Positions 8,901-14,920 of a stretch of DNA of 17,810 nt are shown here, one piece after another. Positions within the stretch are counted from its first letter, which is position 1. Each line of letters opens with the position of its first letter. This stretch comes from SB21 sp964535295 (lineage in GTDB: Bacteria; CLD3; SB21): NCBI GenBank assembly GCA_964535295.1, contig CAZHUW010000055.1, positions 1-17,810 on the forward strand, written 5' to 3'. Under the pieces are notes generated by a model, which was not told the DNA's origin, did no database searches, and worked only from the letters and a program-made list of their open reading frames with translations. Both the position numbers and the translations under genes were made by a program.

Positions 8901-9503
8901 GCGGATGAGTTCGTCATCCATCATGGCGCGCAGATCATCTTCGGTCAGTTGTTCGACCTTCAAGACTTCATGCGACGTGCGGAATCCGTCAAAGAAATGG
9001 ACCAGCGGCAGACGCGCTTCGAGCGTGGCCGCATGCGCGATGAGCGCGAAATCCATGACCTCCTGAACGGAGTTTGAAACGAGCTGTCCGAAGCCCGTTG
9101 CGCGAACGGCCATCACGTCCGAGTGATCGCCGAAAATGGAGAGCGCCTGCGATGCTACGGATCGCGCCGCAACGTGAAAAACCGTTGAGGTCAATTCGCC
9201 TGCAATTTTATACATATTGGGGATCATCAGCAATAATCCCTGCGAGGATGTGAATGTGGTTGTGAGCGCGCCGGTTTGAAGCGCGCCGTGAACGGCTCCG
9301 GCTGCGCCGCCTTCGCTCTGCATTTCCATCACCGACGGAACGGTTCCCCAGATATTTTTTTGTCCGTGAGCCGACCATTCGTCCGACCATTCGCCCATCG
9401 CGGATGACGGCGTAATGGGGTAAATGGCGATAACTTCGTTAATTTTATGAGCAACATAAGCGGCTGCCTCATTACCATCCAAAGTGACCATTTTTCGCTT
9501 CAT
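5925..9503 (-). CDS. nifJ: Pyruvate:ferredoxin (flavodoxin) oxidoreductase, fused single-chain
   Basis: Oxidatively decarboxylates pyruvate with CoA to acetyl-CoA and CO2, reducing ferredoxin or flavodoxin; a cytoplasmic homodimer in known family members. At 1192 residues it is full length. Domains in order: the pyruvate-binding domain I with YPITPSS (28-34) and an early TSSQGLLLMIPNMYK stretch; a domain II-like segment ending near residue 400; the central gamma-type domain with GLGADGTVGANKNSIKIIGE (430-449); a two-cluster ferredoxin domain (CIQCNKCALVCP at 695-706 and CTGCGICVDVCP at 751-762); and the TPP domain with ACSGCGETP (824-832), NATGCSS (849-855) and GGDGWAYDIGYGG (974-986). The four Cys ligands of the proximal cluster (825, 828, 853 and the one in AYSHCIAHG) are all present. 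Start ATG has AGGGA 5 nt upstream. It is the first gene of the minus-strand cluster. Confidence 0.97.
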   Translation of the reverse strand: MKRKMVTLDGNEAAAYVAHKINEVIAIYPITPSSAMGEWSDEWSAHGQKNIWGTVPSVMEMQSEGGAAGAVHGALQTGALTTTFTSSQGLLLMIPNMYKIAGELTSTVFHVAARSVASQALSIFGDHSDVMAVRATGFGQLVSNSVQEVMDFALIAHAATLEARLPLVHFFDGFRTSHEVLKVEQLTEDDLRAMMDDELIRAHRMRSLSPDRPVMRGSAQNPDVFFQGRESVNPYYAKCPDIVQKAMDKFAKIVGRQYHLFDYYGAPDAERVIIIMGSGATTTQETVDYLMNKGEKVGVLKVHLYRPFAINKFIEAIPKTVKKIAVLDRTKEPGSAGEPLYQDVLTALTETMGEGKLPFAFPKVIGGRYGLSSKEFTSAMVKGIYDELAKPQPKNHFTIGINDDVSHTSLSYDPSLTTEGKDVVRALFYGLGADGTVGANKNSIKIIGEDTDNYAQGYFVYDSKKSGSVTISHLRFGPKQILSSYLVNSSNFVACHQFTFLEKYDMLKTIVDGGTFLLNSPFGKDEVWNQLPRTMQKQIIEKKLKFYVIDGYKVAKETGMGGRFNTIMQTCFFAISGILPRDKAIEAIKASIQKTYGKKGEEIVRINFNAVDQTLANLHEVKIPASVTSKIELPPVVSSKAPDFVKNVTAKIIAGLGDDLPVSAMPVDGTFPSDTAQWEKRNIALEIPEWDPTVCIQCNKCALVCPHATIRIKVYDEKALAGKPATFKSTSYKGKEYPGMMYSIQVAPEDCTGCGICVDVCPAKNKKETRLKAINMVPQAPLRENERTNWDYFLNLPEIDRRNVNAGSVKGSQFLQPLFEFSGACSGCGETPYLKLLSQLFGDRTVVANATGCSSIYGGNLPTTPWAKNKEGRGPAWSNSLFEDNAEFGLGMRLTLDKQNEFARELLQKLASQVGDDLAQSILTAKQVDESDIHDQRERVETLKKKLTSINSSDAKSLLTLADVLVKKCVWIVGGDGWAYDIGYGGLDHVLASGRNVNILVLDTEVYSNTGGQMSKSTNRAAVAKFAAAGKRVSKKDLGLMAISAGHVYVAQVAMGASDTQTVKAFMEAEAYDGPSIIIAYSHCIAHGINMGLGLHQQKAATDCGHWPLYRYNPMLALEGKNPLVLDSKAPSISFKDYAYNETRYKMLSMSNPEEAKVLAAQAQDDINKRWHFYEQMATLHYDGNGKDLSDH

Positions 9504-9547
9504 GATAATCCCTGCTAAATGATTGAATTTATTGTATTTTTAAAATT

Positions 9548-9553
9548 ATTATA
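9548..9553 (-). promoter_or_regulatory. Probable -10 element for nifJ
   Basis: A perfect TATAAT on the minus strand, 44 bases upstream of the nifJ start codon, within an AT-rich stretch. No good -35 hexamer is found at 16-18 bp (best is TCTTTA), so the promoter is weak, activator-dependent or misidentified. A small inverted repeat (ATGAC, 4 nt, GTCAT at 9601-9614) lies about 60-70 bp upstream of the predicted transcription start. Confidence 0.4.
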
Positions 9554-9713
9554 CCCTTGATTAATTATGCTAAAGATAAGGTACTCATATCTATACAACA
9601 ATGACCGATGTCATGTTTTTAACTGATTTATATCGTGATGAAAAAAGGTGATTTAGAGGATGGATTGAGGCTTTAAAGGCATAAGAACGGAGTTACCGAG
9701 ACGGGTATTAATC

Positions 9714-9820
9714 TAACTGCAAAGGGCGCCAAGGGCGCAAGAGTATTTATTTCGGAATTCAAATTTCTATTACCTTCGTCCGGTATTCCTTTGCGAGCTT
9801 TGCATTCTCTGCGGCGAGAA
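9714..9820. repeat. Imperfect palindromic intergenic element overlapping the end of aroC
   Basis: The left arm (9714-9743, TAACTGCAAAGGGCGCCAAG onward) and the right arm (9788-9820, read on the minus strand as TTCTCGCCGCAGAGAATGCA onward, then AAGCTCGCAAAGG) are both built of the CGCAAAG-type motif in opposite orientations around an AT-rich centre. It is the same family as the element at 14321-14410. The right arm lies inside the aroC reading frame and encodes its last residues. The rest of the nifJ-aroC spacer (9554-9713) shows no other gene and no clear terminator. Confidence 0.6.
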
Positions 9821-10963
9821 ATGTTTTTGAATTTCCTTCAGGCTATCCCCGCCGAATTTTTCCAAAAAAGGATTGATCAGCGCCAGCGCAGCCATCGCTT
9901 CGGCTACCACGGCCGCGGCGGGAACGGAACACGTATCCGTTCTTTCCTTATGCGCGGAGGCGGATTTTTTGGTTGAGATATCCACGGACATCAGGGGACG
10001 CGCCAGCGTGGGTATGGGTTTCATCGCGCCGCGAATGACAAGGCGTTCGCCCGTCGTCACCCCGCCTTCAAGGCCGCCGGAGCGGTTCGTCTTCCGGTAA
10101 TATCCCTTTTTCTCGTTGTAAAATATTTCGTCATGCACATCCGAACCGAATTTTCCCGCATTGGCGAACGCATCGCCGATCTCAACACCTTTGACCGCAT
10201 GGATCGAAGCTATGTGCTGCGCGAGGATACCGTCTAACTTTTTGTCCCAGTGCGTGTAACTTCCAAGCCCCGCCGGCAGGCCGTCCACGACCACTTCGAA
10301 GATCCCCCCGAGCGAATCGCCTTTCTTTTGAGCGGCTTTTATTTCGGCGATCATTTTTTGTGAATCGTTCGTATCAAGCGCCCGAACTTCGGATGCATCG
10401 GATAATTTCGTGATCTTAGAAGTCGTGAAATTCTGTATTCTGTATTCTGCATTCTGTATTCTGATCTTCCCAATTTGAATCACATGCGCCGCGATTTCGA
10501 TCCCAAATTCCTCCAGCAATTTCCTCGCAATACTTCCGAGCGCAACGCGCATCGCCGTTTCCCGCGCGCTGGATCGTTCGATCACCGGTCGAATGTCGTC
10601 GAAACCGAATTTCAGAATGCCCGCGAGATCGGCGTGGCCCGGGCGGGGGAGCGTAACTTTCTTTATTTTGTCCGTGCCTTTCAGCGCTTCGACGGGCATG
10701 ATGTCCTGCCAGTTCTTCCAATCTTTATTCCATACGAGCAGACCGATAGGGGAACCGATGGTCTTGCCTAACCGCACGCCGGAAAGGATCTCCGCGCGGT
10801 CGGACTCGATCTTCATTCGGCCGCCGCGCCCGTAGCCTTGCTGCCGCCGGTAAAGCTGGTGATCAATGTATTCTGCGGAAAGTTCAAGCCCGGCAGGAAT
10901 GCCTTCGATAATGCCGCTCAGGCCTTTGCCGTGAGATTCTCCGGCAGTTAAAAAACGGATCAT
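9770..10963 (-). CDS. aroC: Chorismate synthase with repeat-derived insert and tail
   Basis: Converts 5-enolpyruvylshikimate-3-phosphate to chorismate with reduced FMN, the last common step of aromatic amino-acid synthesis, in the cytoplasm. Signatures: MIRFLTAGESHGKGL at the N-terminus (catalytic His), the basic RRQQGYGRGGRMKIESD, PRPGHADLAGILKFG (second His), IERSSARETAMRVALG, KKGDSLGGIFEVV and RSGGLEGGVTTGE. The protein is 397 residues from ATG at 10963. A TTG 15 codons upstream is open, but the family starts exactly at MIRFLTAGESHG, so the ATG is preferred although its AGGA is about 12 nt away. Two oddities: residues about 167-178 (RIQNAEYRIQN) come from a tandem heptanucleotide array, and the last 16 residues beyond the family end (LKEIQKHF) come from an intergenic palindrome. 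The catalytic motifs are intact, so it is probably functional. It is divergent from the propeller gene. Confidence 0.96.
   Translation of the reverse strand: MIRFLTAGESHGKGLSGIIEGIPAGLELSAEYIDHQLYRRQQGYGRGGRMKIESDRAEILSGVRLGKTIGSPIGLLVWNKDWKNWQDIMPVEALKGTDKIKKVTLPRPGHADLAGILKFGFDDIRPVIERSSARETAMRVALGSIARKLLEEFGIEIAAHVIQIGKIRIQNAEYRIQNFTTSKITKLSDASEVRALDTNDSQKMIAEIKAAQKKGDSLGGIFEVVVDGLPAGLGSYTHWDKKLDGILAQHIASIHAVKGVEIGDAFANAGKFGSDVHDEIFYNEKKGYYRKTNRSGGLEGGVTTGERLVIRGAMKPIPTLARPLMSVDISTKKSASAHKERTDTCSVPAAAVVAEAMAALALINPFLEKFGGDSLKEIQKHFSPQRMQSSQRNTGRR
10430..10464. repeat. Five tandem heptanucleotide repeats inside aroC
   Basis: Five consecutive 7-bp units on the plus strand (ATTCTGT, ATTCTGT, ATTCTGC, ATTCTGT, ATTCTGA). 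Read on the minus strand they encode a seven-residue periodic peptide of the form I-Q-N-A/T-E-Y-R, since 21 bp is seven codons. The sequence is free of stops in the coding frame. It sits in a variable loop of the enzyme between the segments AAHVIQIGKI and EVRALDTNDSQKM. Confidence 0.9.
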
Positions 10964-11049
10964 AATATTCGGATTTTCCTGAAAGAAATTTATCCAATCT
11001 AAAGACAATCGGTTTGAAATTCAATGTTTCATTCGTTTCAATTATTTTC

Positions 11050-11055
11050 TATAAT
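11050..11055 (+). promoter_or_regulatory. Candidate -10 element upstream of the propeller/TPR gene
   Basis: A TATAAT hexamer 74 bp before the ATG at 11130, in the 166-bp divergent spacer shared with aroC. The -35 side is poor (TTTCAT at a 17-bp spacing). A second possible -10 (TATACT at about 11077) lies downstream. Which one is used cannot be decided from the sequence. Confidence 0.3.
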
Positions 11056-11129
11056 TGCCTTTATCTCGTAAAATGTATACTTTGACGATTGTCTGGCGTT
11101 TATCTCCATCAACAAAAGGTTTTGAAACA

Positions 11130-14100
11130 ATGAAAAAGCATCCGGTCATAATTTTTTGTCTATTTTTGATCCTGCAGCAGAGCGCTTTTGCTCAATGGCA
11201 GAAGATCGCCACCACCGACAAAGGGGGCGGCTTAGTACACGTGACGTCGCTCGACTTTGACGAGAACGGGGTCTGGGCAGGCACGCATAACGGCGGTATC
11301 AAACAATTCAACGGCACCAAAGAAACGCTGTCGCTCACGAAAGAGAGCGGTTTATTGACCGAGAAGATCCGCGCTATTGCCGTAGACAAGACCGGAAAGA
11401 AATGGATCGCGACGGGCGACGGCCTCGACATGTGGGACGGCAAGAAATTCACTCACTATGTGAAAAACGACATTACCCTGCTGACCAATGATATCACGGC
11501 TCTTCATGTTGACGACGATAATCAGGTCTGGGTAGGAACGGAAAAAGGGCTCGTCAGGATCAACGGCGAACGCTGGTCGGTATTTGATGAGAAGAACACC
11601 AATAAACTCCTGCCGTCCAATTCGATCCATGCCATCCATTCCAACTGGCGCGGCGCGGTCTGGGTTGCAACAGACGAAGGCCTTGCGAAATTCAACGGCA
11701 AAGGATGGAAGAATTTTAATCAGAAACTGAACGGGTTGACCTCGGACGACATTCTGGATGTGTATGTCACACCCGAAGGCGTCGTATGGTTTGCCACCGA
11801 AAAAGGCGTCGGTAAATTTGACGAGAACATCTGCGTCACGTATTTGAAAGACGTTCCGACGATCTCCGTCACGATGGACCTCGCGGGAAATATCTGGGTG
11901 GCCACGCAGGAAGACGGGATCTATAAGATCCAGGACGGAAAAGAAAAACTTTTCACGGTCAAAGAAGGCCTTGCGTCGGATGAAGCATTCACTGTGGAAT
12001 GCGATCCGTACGGGGATATATGGGCCGGCACAAAGTCCGGATTGAATTTTTTCACCGACAAAGGCGATGCCGCCAAGATCGCATCGGCGCTGTTCCAGAA
12101 AGCGGAGGAATTCCGCGCGCTCGGCGACGATACCCATGCGAGGAAATATTACGACCTCTTCTTTACCCGCGAGCATCTGAAACAGGCGCAGGAGATCCCT
12201 CTCGTGATCTATGCGCTGGAACAAATGAGCATGAAGGATGAACAATTGGATAAGGTCAAAGAATTCGCCAAACAGTTTCTGACATTATTTCCGGCTCACG
12301 AAAAAGCCAAACAGGTCATTCTCGATGCCGCGGAATTATCCGCGCGTCTGATGAAGATCAACGACGCCCAGCAGTATTACCAGCAATATATGGATACGTA
12401 TCCCGACGACCCGTTCAATGCCGAGATCTTATGGAAGATGGCCGCGTTGTATGAGAAGGACGGGGATACTTTCGGCGCGTCGCGTTTGTACCAGAAGCTG
12501 AACAACAAATACCCGGACAATCCGCGTTTCAATGAGATCCGCTGGATCGTGGCCAATATGGAAGAAAAACAAAAAGGGCTGGAAGCCGCATTGCCCGTGT
12601 ACAACGAACTCGCGGCATCAACGGAAGATTTTGAGATATGGTCCCGGGTCGGTGACGTCTATGATAAACTGCACCGGGAAGACATCATAAAAGGCCTTAA
12701 AGGCGGTATTGAATGGAAGAATTATGCGACGGCGTCGGCGGTAAATTATTTCATGATCGAAGGGAATAACCTGTGGATCGGAACGCAAAATAACGGCGCG
12801 GTGAAATGGGATATGACGCTGAATGCGCTGACCTCGTACACCGACGGCTTGTCCGGACAGAATGTGACGCAGGTGTACCTTGATTCGGACCGCGATCTCT
12901 GGGCCGTGGTCGGAGGGTTATCGAAGAATACGCTGTGCAATATGAATTACAGCAAGAACAAATCGAAATGGTTCGTCATGGGGTCGCCGTTCAATACCAA
13001 GGCGATCCGGCAGATGTTCTACCGCCCGAAGACCAAATCGGTTGTGGCGGCAAGCGACCAGGGCGTGATGATCGGCGGCAAGCTCTTTACATCAAAGAAC
13101 GGTCTGCCTTCGGATAAGGTCAAATTTGTCATCGACGACAGCCAGGGCATTTTGTGGCTGATCGCCGATAAATACCTGGTTCAGCTGGACAAAGAACCAA
13201 AAGTGATCGTCAATACCGGCGAAGTGGATTTCACCGATGTGCGTGATTTCTTCATTGACGCCAATGACCGCAAATGGCTTGCGACGGATAAGGGCGTGGT
13301 CATGTACGACGGGAACTGGAAAGCTTATACGACGAAGGACGGCCTCGTGACCGACGACATTCAGTGCGTCAGCGCTTCAAAGAACGGAAAGGTCATTGCC
13401 GGTTCCAAAGCCGGTATGAGTTTCTTCAATAAGACGTTCTGGATCAATTATACCACGGCCAACGGACTTCCATCGAATGATGTGCGCGTTGTGCGGTTCG
13501 CCGATGACGAGAGCATCTGGATCGGAACGGATAAAGGAGTTCACCTGCGCAAATCGAGCGGCGACGGGGACCGTTATCTGATGGTACAATCCGTTTTGAT
13601 ACAGGAAGACATACTGTGGAATCAAAAGAAATATACCGAGGCGAAGAAGTTGTATGCGCTGCTGAATACGTACTCGGACCTTGCGGAGTGGATCGCATTC
13701 AAGAACGCGGTTTGCACTGAAAAAGAAGGGAAGATCGACGAAGCGCAGGCGGCGTATCTGAAGATCCGTCAGGATAATCCGGTGACCGTTTGGGCGTCGG
13801 ATTTTTATCTGTACCGTATTGCGCGGAAATATGAAGCGGCCGGCAAACCGCAGAAAGCGCTGACGATCTACAGCGAACTTGCGGAGAAGATGCGGAGCGA
13901 GCAGAAAGATACGTACCGCGTTGAAGAATCGCTGCTTCGCGTAGCCGATACGTACCTGGCCAACCGGAATATCGACGGCGCGTTGGCAATTTACAAACAG
14001 ATCCAAAAGACCTTTCCCTCCAGCAAATTCCTGCCGAAAGTGGCGGATCAGATGTATCTCATTGCGCGGGAGTATGAATTGAAAAAAGATTATGACAAGA

Positions 14101-14312
14101 CGGTTCCTTTATATCTGGATTATCTGGCCGTCTTCAGCGGGGATGCGCGCGCCGAACAGATGAAATTCAATCTGGCGCAGATCTATTACGGCAGGAACCG
14201 CATTACGGATGCGGAAAGATTTTACCTTAATCTGAGCATGAACGGGCCGGAGCCGCTCAAGTCGATCGCGGAACGCAGGCTGGTGAAGGTGCAGAGGATA
14301 CTGAAGCAGTAA
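11130..14312 (+). CDS. Exported two-component-regulator-type propeller protein with TPR domains, architecture duplicated
   Basis: A 1060-residue secreted protein. A signal peptide (MKKHPVIIFCLFLILQQSAF, cleavage near AFA-QWQK) fixes the start at ATG 11130; an upstream TTG at 11055 in frame is not credible. Residues about 45-313 form blades of the regulator-propeller type with the recurring GxVWVGTxxGL pattern (GVWAGTHNGG, KKWIATGDGL, QVWVGTEKGL, AVWVATDEGL, VVWFATEKGV, NIWVATQEDG, DIWAGTKSGL). Residues about 315-535 are TPR-like helices. A second, more divergent propeller follows at about 539-812 (NLWIGTQNNG, RKWLATDKGV, SIWIGTDKGV), then a second TPR block to the end. Such propellers normally form the sensor part of hybrid histidine kinases, but here there is no transmembrane helix, kinase, receiver or DNA-binding domain. 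A periplasmic or surface scaffold or ligand-sensing role is inferred, not shown. Confidence 0.88.
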   Translation: MKKHPVIIFCLFLILQQSAFAQWQKIATTDKGGGLVHVTSLDFDENGVWAGTHNGGIKQFNGTKETLSLTKESGLLTEKIRAIAVDKTGKKWIATGDGLDMWDGKKFTHYVKNDITLLTNDITALHVDDDNQVWVGTEKGLVRINGERWSVFDEKNTNKLLPSNSIHAIHSNWRGAVWVATDEGLAKFNGKGWKNFNQKLNGLTSDDILDVYVTPEGVVWFATEKGVGKFDENICVTYLKDVPTISVTMDLAGNIWVATQEDGIYKIQDGKEKLFTVKEGLASDEAFTVECDPYGDIWAGTKSGLNFFTDKGDAAKIASALFQKAEEFRALGDDTHARKYYDLFFTREHLKQAQEIPLVIYALEQMSMKDEQLDKVKEFAKQFLTLFPAHEKAKQVILDAAELSARLMKINDAQQYYQQYMDTYPDDPFNAEILWKMAALYEKDGDTFGASRLYQKLNNKYPDNPRFNEIRWIVANMEEKQKGLEAALPVYNELAASTEDFEIWSRVGDVYDKLHREDIIKGLKGGIEWKNYATASAVNYFMIEGNNLWIGTQNNGAVKWDMTLNALTSYTDGLSGQNVTQVYLDSDRDLWAVVGGLSKNTLCNMNYSKNKSKWFVMGSPFNTKAIRQMFYRPKTKSVVAASDQGVMIGGKLFTSKNGLPSDKVKFVIDDSQGILWLIADKYLVQLDKEPKVIVNTGEVDFTDVRDFFIDANDRKWLATDKGVVMYDGNWKAYTTKDGLVTDDIQCVSASKNGKVIAGSKAGMSFFNKTFWINYTTANGLPSNDVRVVRFADDESIWIGTDKGVHLRKSSGDGDRYLMVQSVLIQEDILWNQKKYTEAKKLYALLNTYSDLAEWIAFKNAVCTEKEGKIDEAQAAYLKIRQDNPVTVWASDFYLYRIARKYEAAGKPQKALTIYSELAEKMRSEQKDTYRVEESLLRVADTYLANRNIDGALAIYKQIQKTFPSSKFLPKVADQMYLIAREYELKKDYDKTVPLYLDYLAVFSGDARAEQMKFNLAQIYYGRNRITDAERFYLNLSMNGPEPLKSIAERRLVKVQRILKQ

Positions 14313-14320
14313 ATTAATTC

Positions 14321-14410
14321 TAACCGCAAAGATCGCAAAGTTCACGCAAAGTTGCACAAAGAATTCTTTGCGCCCTTTGCGAGCGTTTTCTTCGCGTTTC
14401 TTTGTGGTAA
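14321..14410. repeat. CGCAAAG-type imperfect palindromic intergenic repeat
   Basis: About 90 bp forming a degenerate inverted repeat: the left arm TAACCGCAAAGATCGCAAAG continues through CACGCAAAG and GCACAAAG to a perfect 14-bp palindrome CAAAGAATTCTTTG, and the right arm mirrors it back to CTTTGTGGTAA. It starts 8 bp after the propeller gene's stop codon and could act as an RNA hairpin at the 3' end of that transcript. Short CGCAAAG-rich repeats of this style are common in intergenic DNA of many bacteria. No gene is seen from here to the tRNA-Glu terminator. Confidence 0.75.
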
Positions 14411-14461
14411 AGGTATTTAGCGAGTGTTGCTGATACATAGCAGTTGCTAAAATTCTTAAAA

Positions 14462-14494
14462 TAAAAAATCCCGCAAGCCTCAGGCTTACGGGAT
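14462..14494 (-). terminator. Rho-independent terminator after tRNA-Glu
   Basis: On the minus strand a 12-bp stem (ATCCCGTAAGCC pairing with GGCTTGCGGGAT, one G-U pair) with a 3-nt TGA loop, followed by a T-rich tail (TTTTTAT). It begins 10 nt beyond the 3' end of tRNA-Glu, so it ends that transcript. Read on the plus strand it has only a weak T-tract (CTTCTTTT), so it could also help end transcription from the propeller gene. Confidence 0.92.
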
Positions 14495-14503
14495 CTTCTT
14501 TTG

Positions 14504-14575
14504 TACGCCTACGGGGATTTGAACCCCGGTTACCGCCGTGAAAGGGCGATGTCCTAACCCCTAGACGATAGGCGC
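14504..14575 (-). tRNA. tRNA-Glu (anticodon UUC)
   Basis: A 72-nt cloverleaf on the minus strand. The anticodon is TTC in the loop CTTTCAC (plus-strand 14540-14542), the D-arm contains GTCTAGGGGTTAGGAC, and the T-arm is CGGGG-TTCAAAT-CCCCG. The acceptor is GCGCCTA pairing with TAGGCGT, which makes the first pair G1-U72 instead of the usual G-C. The discriminator is A and no CCA is encoded. It has its own promoter and terminator. Confidence 0.93.
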
Positions 14576-14594
14576 ATCGTCAAAAAGCGGAGCA

Positions 14595-14623
14595 ATTATA
14601 CAAAACTAATATCCGCTTTGCAA
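14595..14623 (-). promoter_or_regulatory. Sigma-70-type promoter of tRNA-Glu
   Basis: On the minus strand TTGCAA, 17 bp, then a perfect TATAAT. The predicted start is around 14588, about a dozen bases before the mature tRNA 5' end. It overlaps the end of the T-rich tail of the tRNA-His terminator region, so the two tRNAs are likely transcribed separately. Confidence 0.8.
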
Positions 14624-14624
14624 G

Positions 14625-14682
14625 AAAAAAATCAACTTGCCGATATTTTGCCGTTCAAAACCGGAGAACGGCATATCGGCAA
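14625..14682 (-). terminator. Hairpin terminator after tRNA-His
   Basis: On the minus strand the 17-base arm TTGCCGATATGCCGTTC pairs with GAACGGCA and TATCGGCAA, interrupted by a 3-nt AAA bulge, with a 9-nt loop. Four bases after the stem is a run of seven T. It lies 9 nt downstream of the tRNA-His 3' end. In the plus direction there is no T-tract. Confidence 0.78.
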
Positions 14683-14691
14683 ATTCGCCGG

Positions 14692-14766
14692 GGTGAGCAA
14701 CGGGACTTGAACCCGCAGCCTCCAGGGCCACAACCTGGCGCTCTAACCAATTGAGCTATGCCCACC
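14692..14766 (-). tRNA. tRNA-His (anticodon GUG)
   Basis: A cloverleaf on the minus strand with acceptor GTGGGCA/TGCTCAC, D-arm GCTCAATTGGTTAGAGC, anticodon stem-loop CCAGG-TTGTGGC-CCTGG with anticodon GTG (plus-strand 14729-14731), and T-arm GCGGG-TTCAAGT-CCCGT. The extra G at position -1 (14766) faces discriminator C73 (14692), the identity pair of bacterial tRNA-His; both are included. No CCA is encoded. Confidence 0.96.
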
Positions 14767-14785
14767 GTATATGCAAATGCCCGCC

Positions 14786-14814
14786 AATGTATACAAGCGG
14801 TCATACAATATCAA
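14786..14814 (-). promoter_or_regulatory. Possible promoter of tRNA-His
   Basis: On the minus strand TTGATA, 17 bp, then TACATT; an overlapping alternative -10 is TATACA with a 15-bp spacing. It is about 20 bp upstream of the tRNA. Plausible by position, but the -10 match is mediocre. Confidence 0.35.
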
Positions 14815-14856
14815 GAAATATTTTCATGAATTACCCGTTAAACCTATACAAATCGC

Positions 14857-14885
14857 TTGTCTCTCCGTCGGTTTTTTGTTATTAT
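14857..14885 (+). promoter_or_regulatory. Promoter of the Mrp/ApbC gene
   Basis: TTGTCT, 17 bp, TATTAT (4/6 and 5/6 matches to the sigma-70 consensus), with a T-rich run in the spacer. The -10 ends 35 bp before the ATG at 14921, giving a short leader of about 28 nt that holds the AAAGGG Shine-Dalgarno. Confidence 0.6.
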
Positions 14886-14920
14886 ACCGAATCTGAAACG
14901 AAGTAAATTGAAAGGGAATC

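Noticed and set aside
8283..9077. 264-codon open frame on the plus strand opposite nifJ
   Set aside because: It overlaps conserved PFOR coding sequence completely, has a skewed Arg/Asp/His composition, and has no supported Shine-Dalgarno or motif.
9601..9651. 16-codon open frame in the nifJ-aroC spacer
   Set aside because: It is very short, with no Shine-Dalgarno and nothing conserved to support it.
10964..11008. Upstream TTG start that would extend AroC by 15 residues
   Set aside because: Chorismate synthases start at the MIRFLTAGESHG-type sequence; the extension is unlike the family and TTG is a weak start.
11055..11129. Upstream TTG start for the propeller gene
   Set aside because: It would place 25 residues before a textbook signal peptide and overlaps the likely promoter.
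11352..12245. 297-codon open frame on the minus strand opposite the propeller gene
   Set aside because: The other strand has repeated propeller blades with clear periodic motifs; the antisense translation has no family signature.
13377..14006. 209-codon open frame on the minus strand opposite the propeller gene
   Set aside because: It is antisense to the second propeller and TPR block, and its composition is that of a shadow frame.
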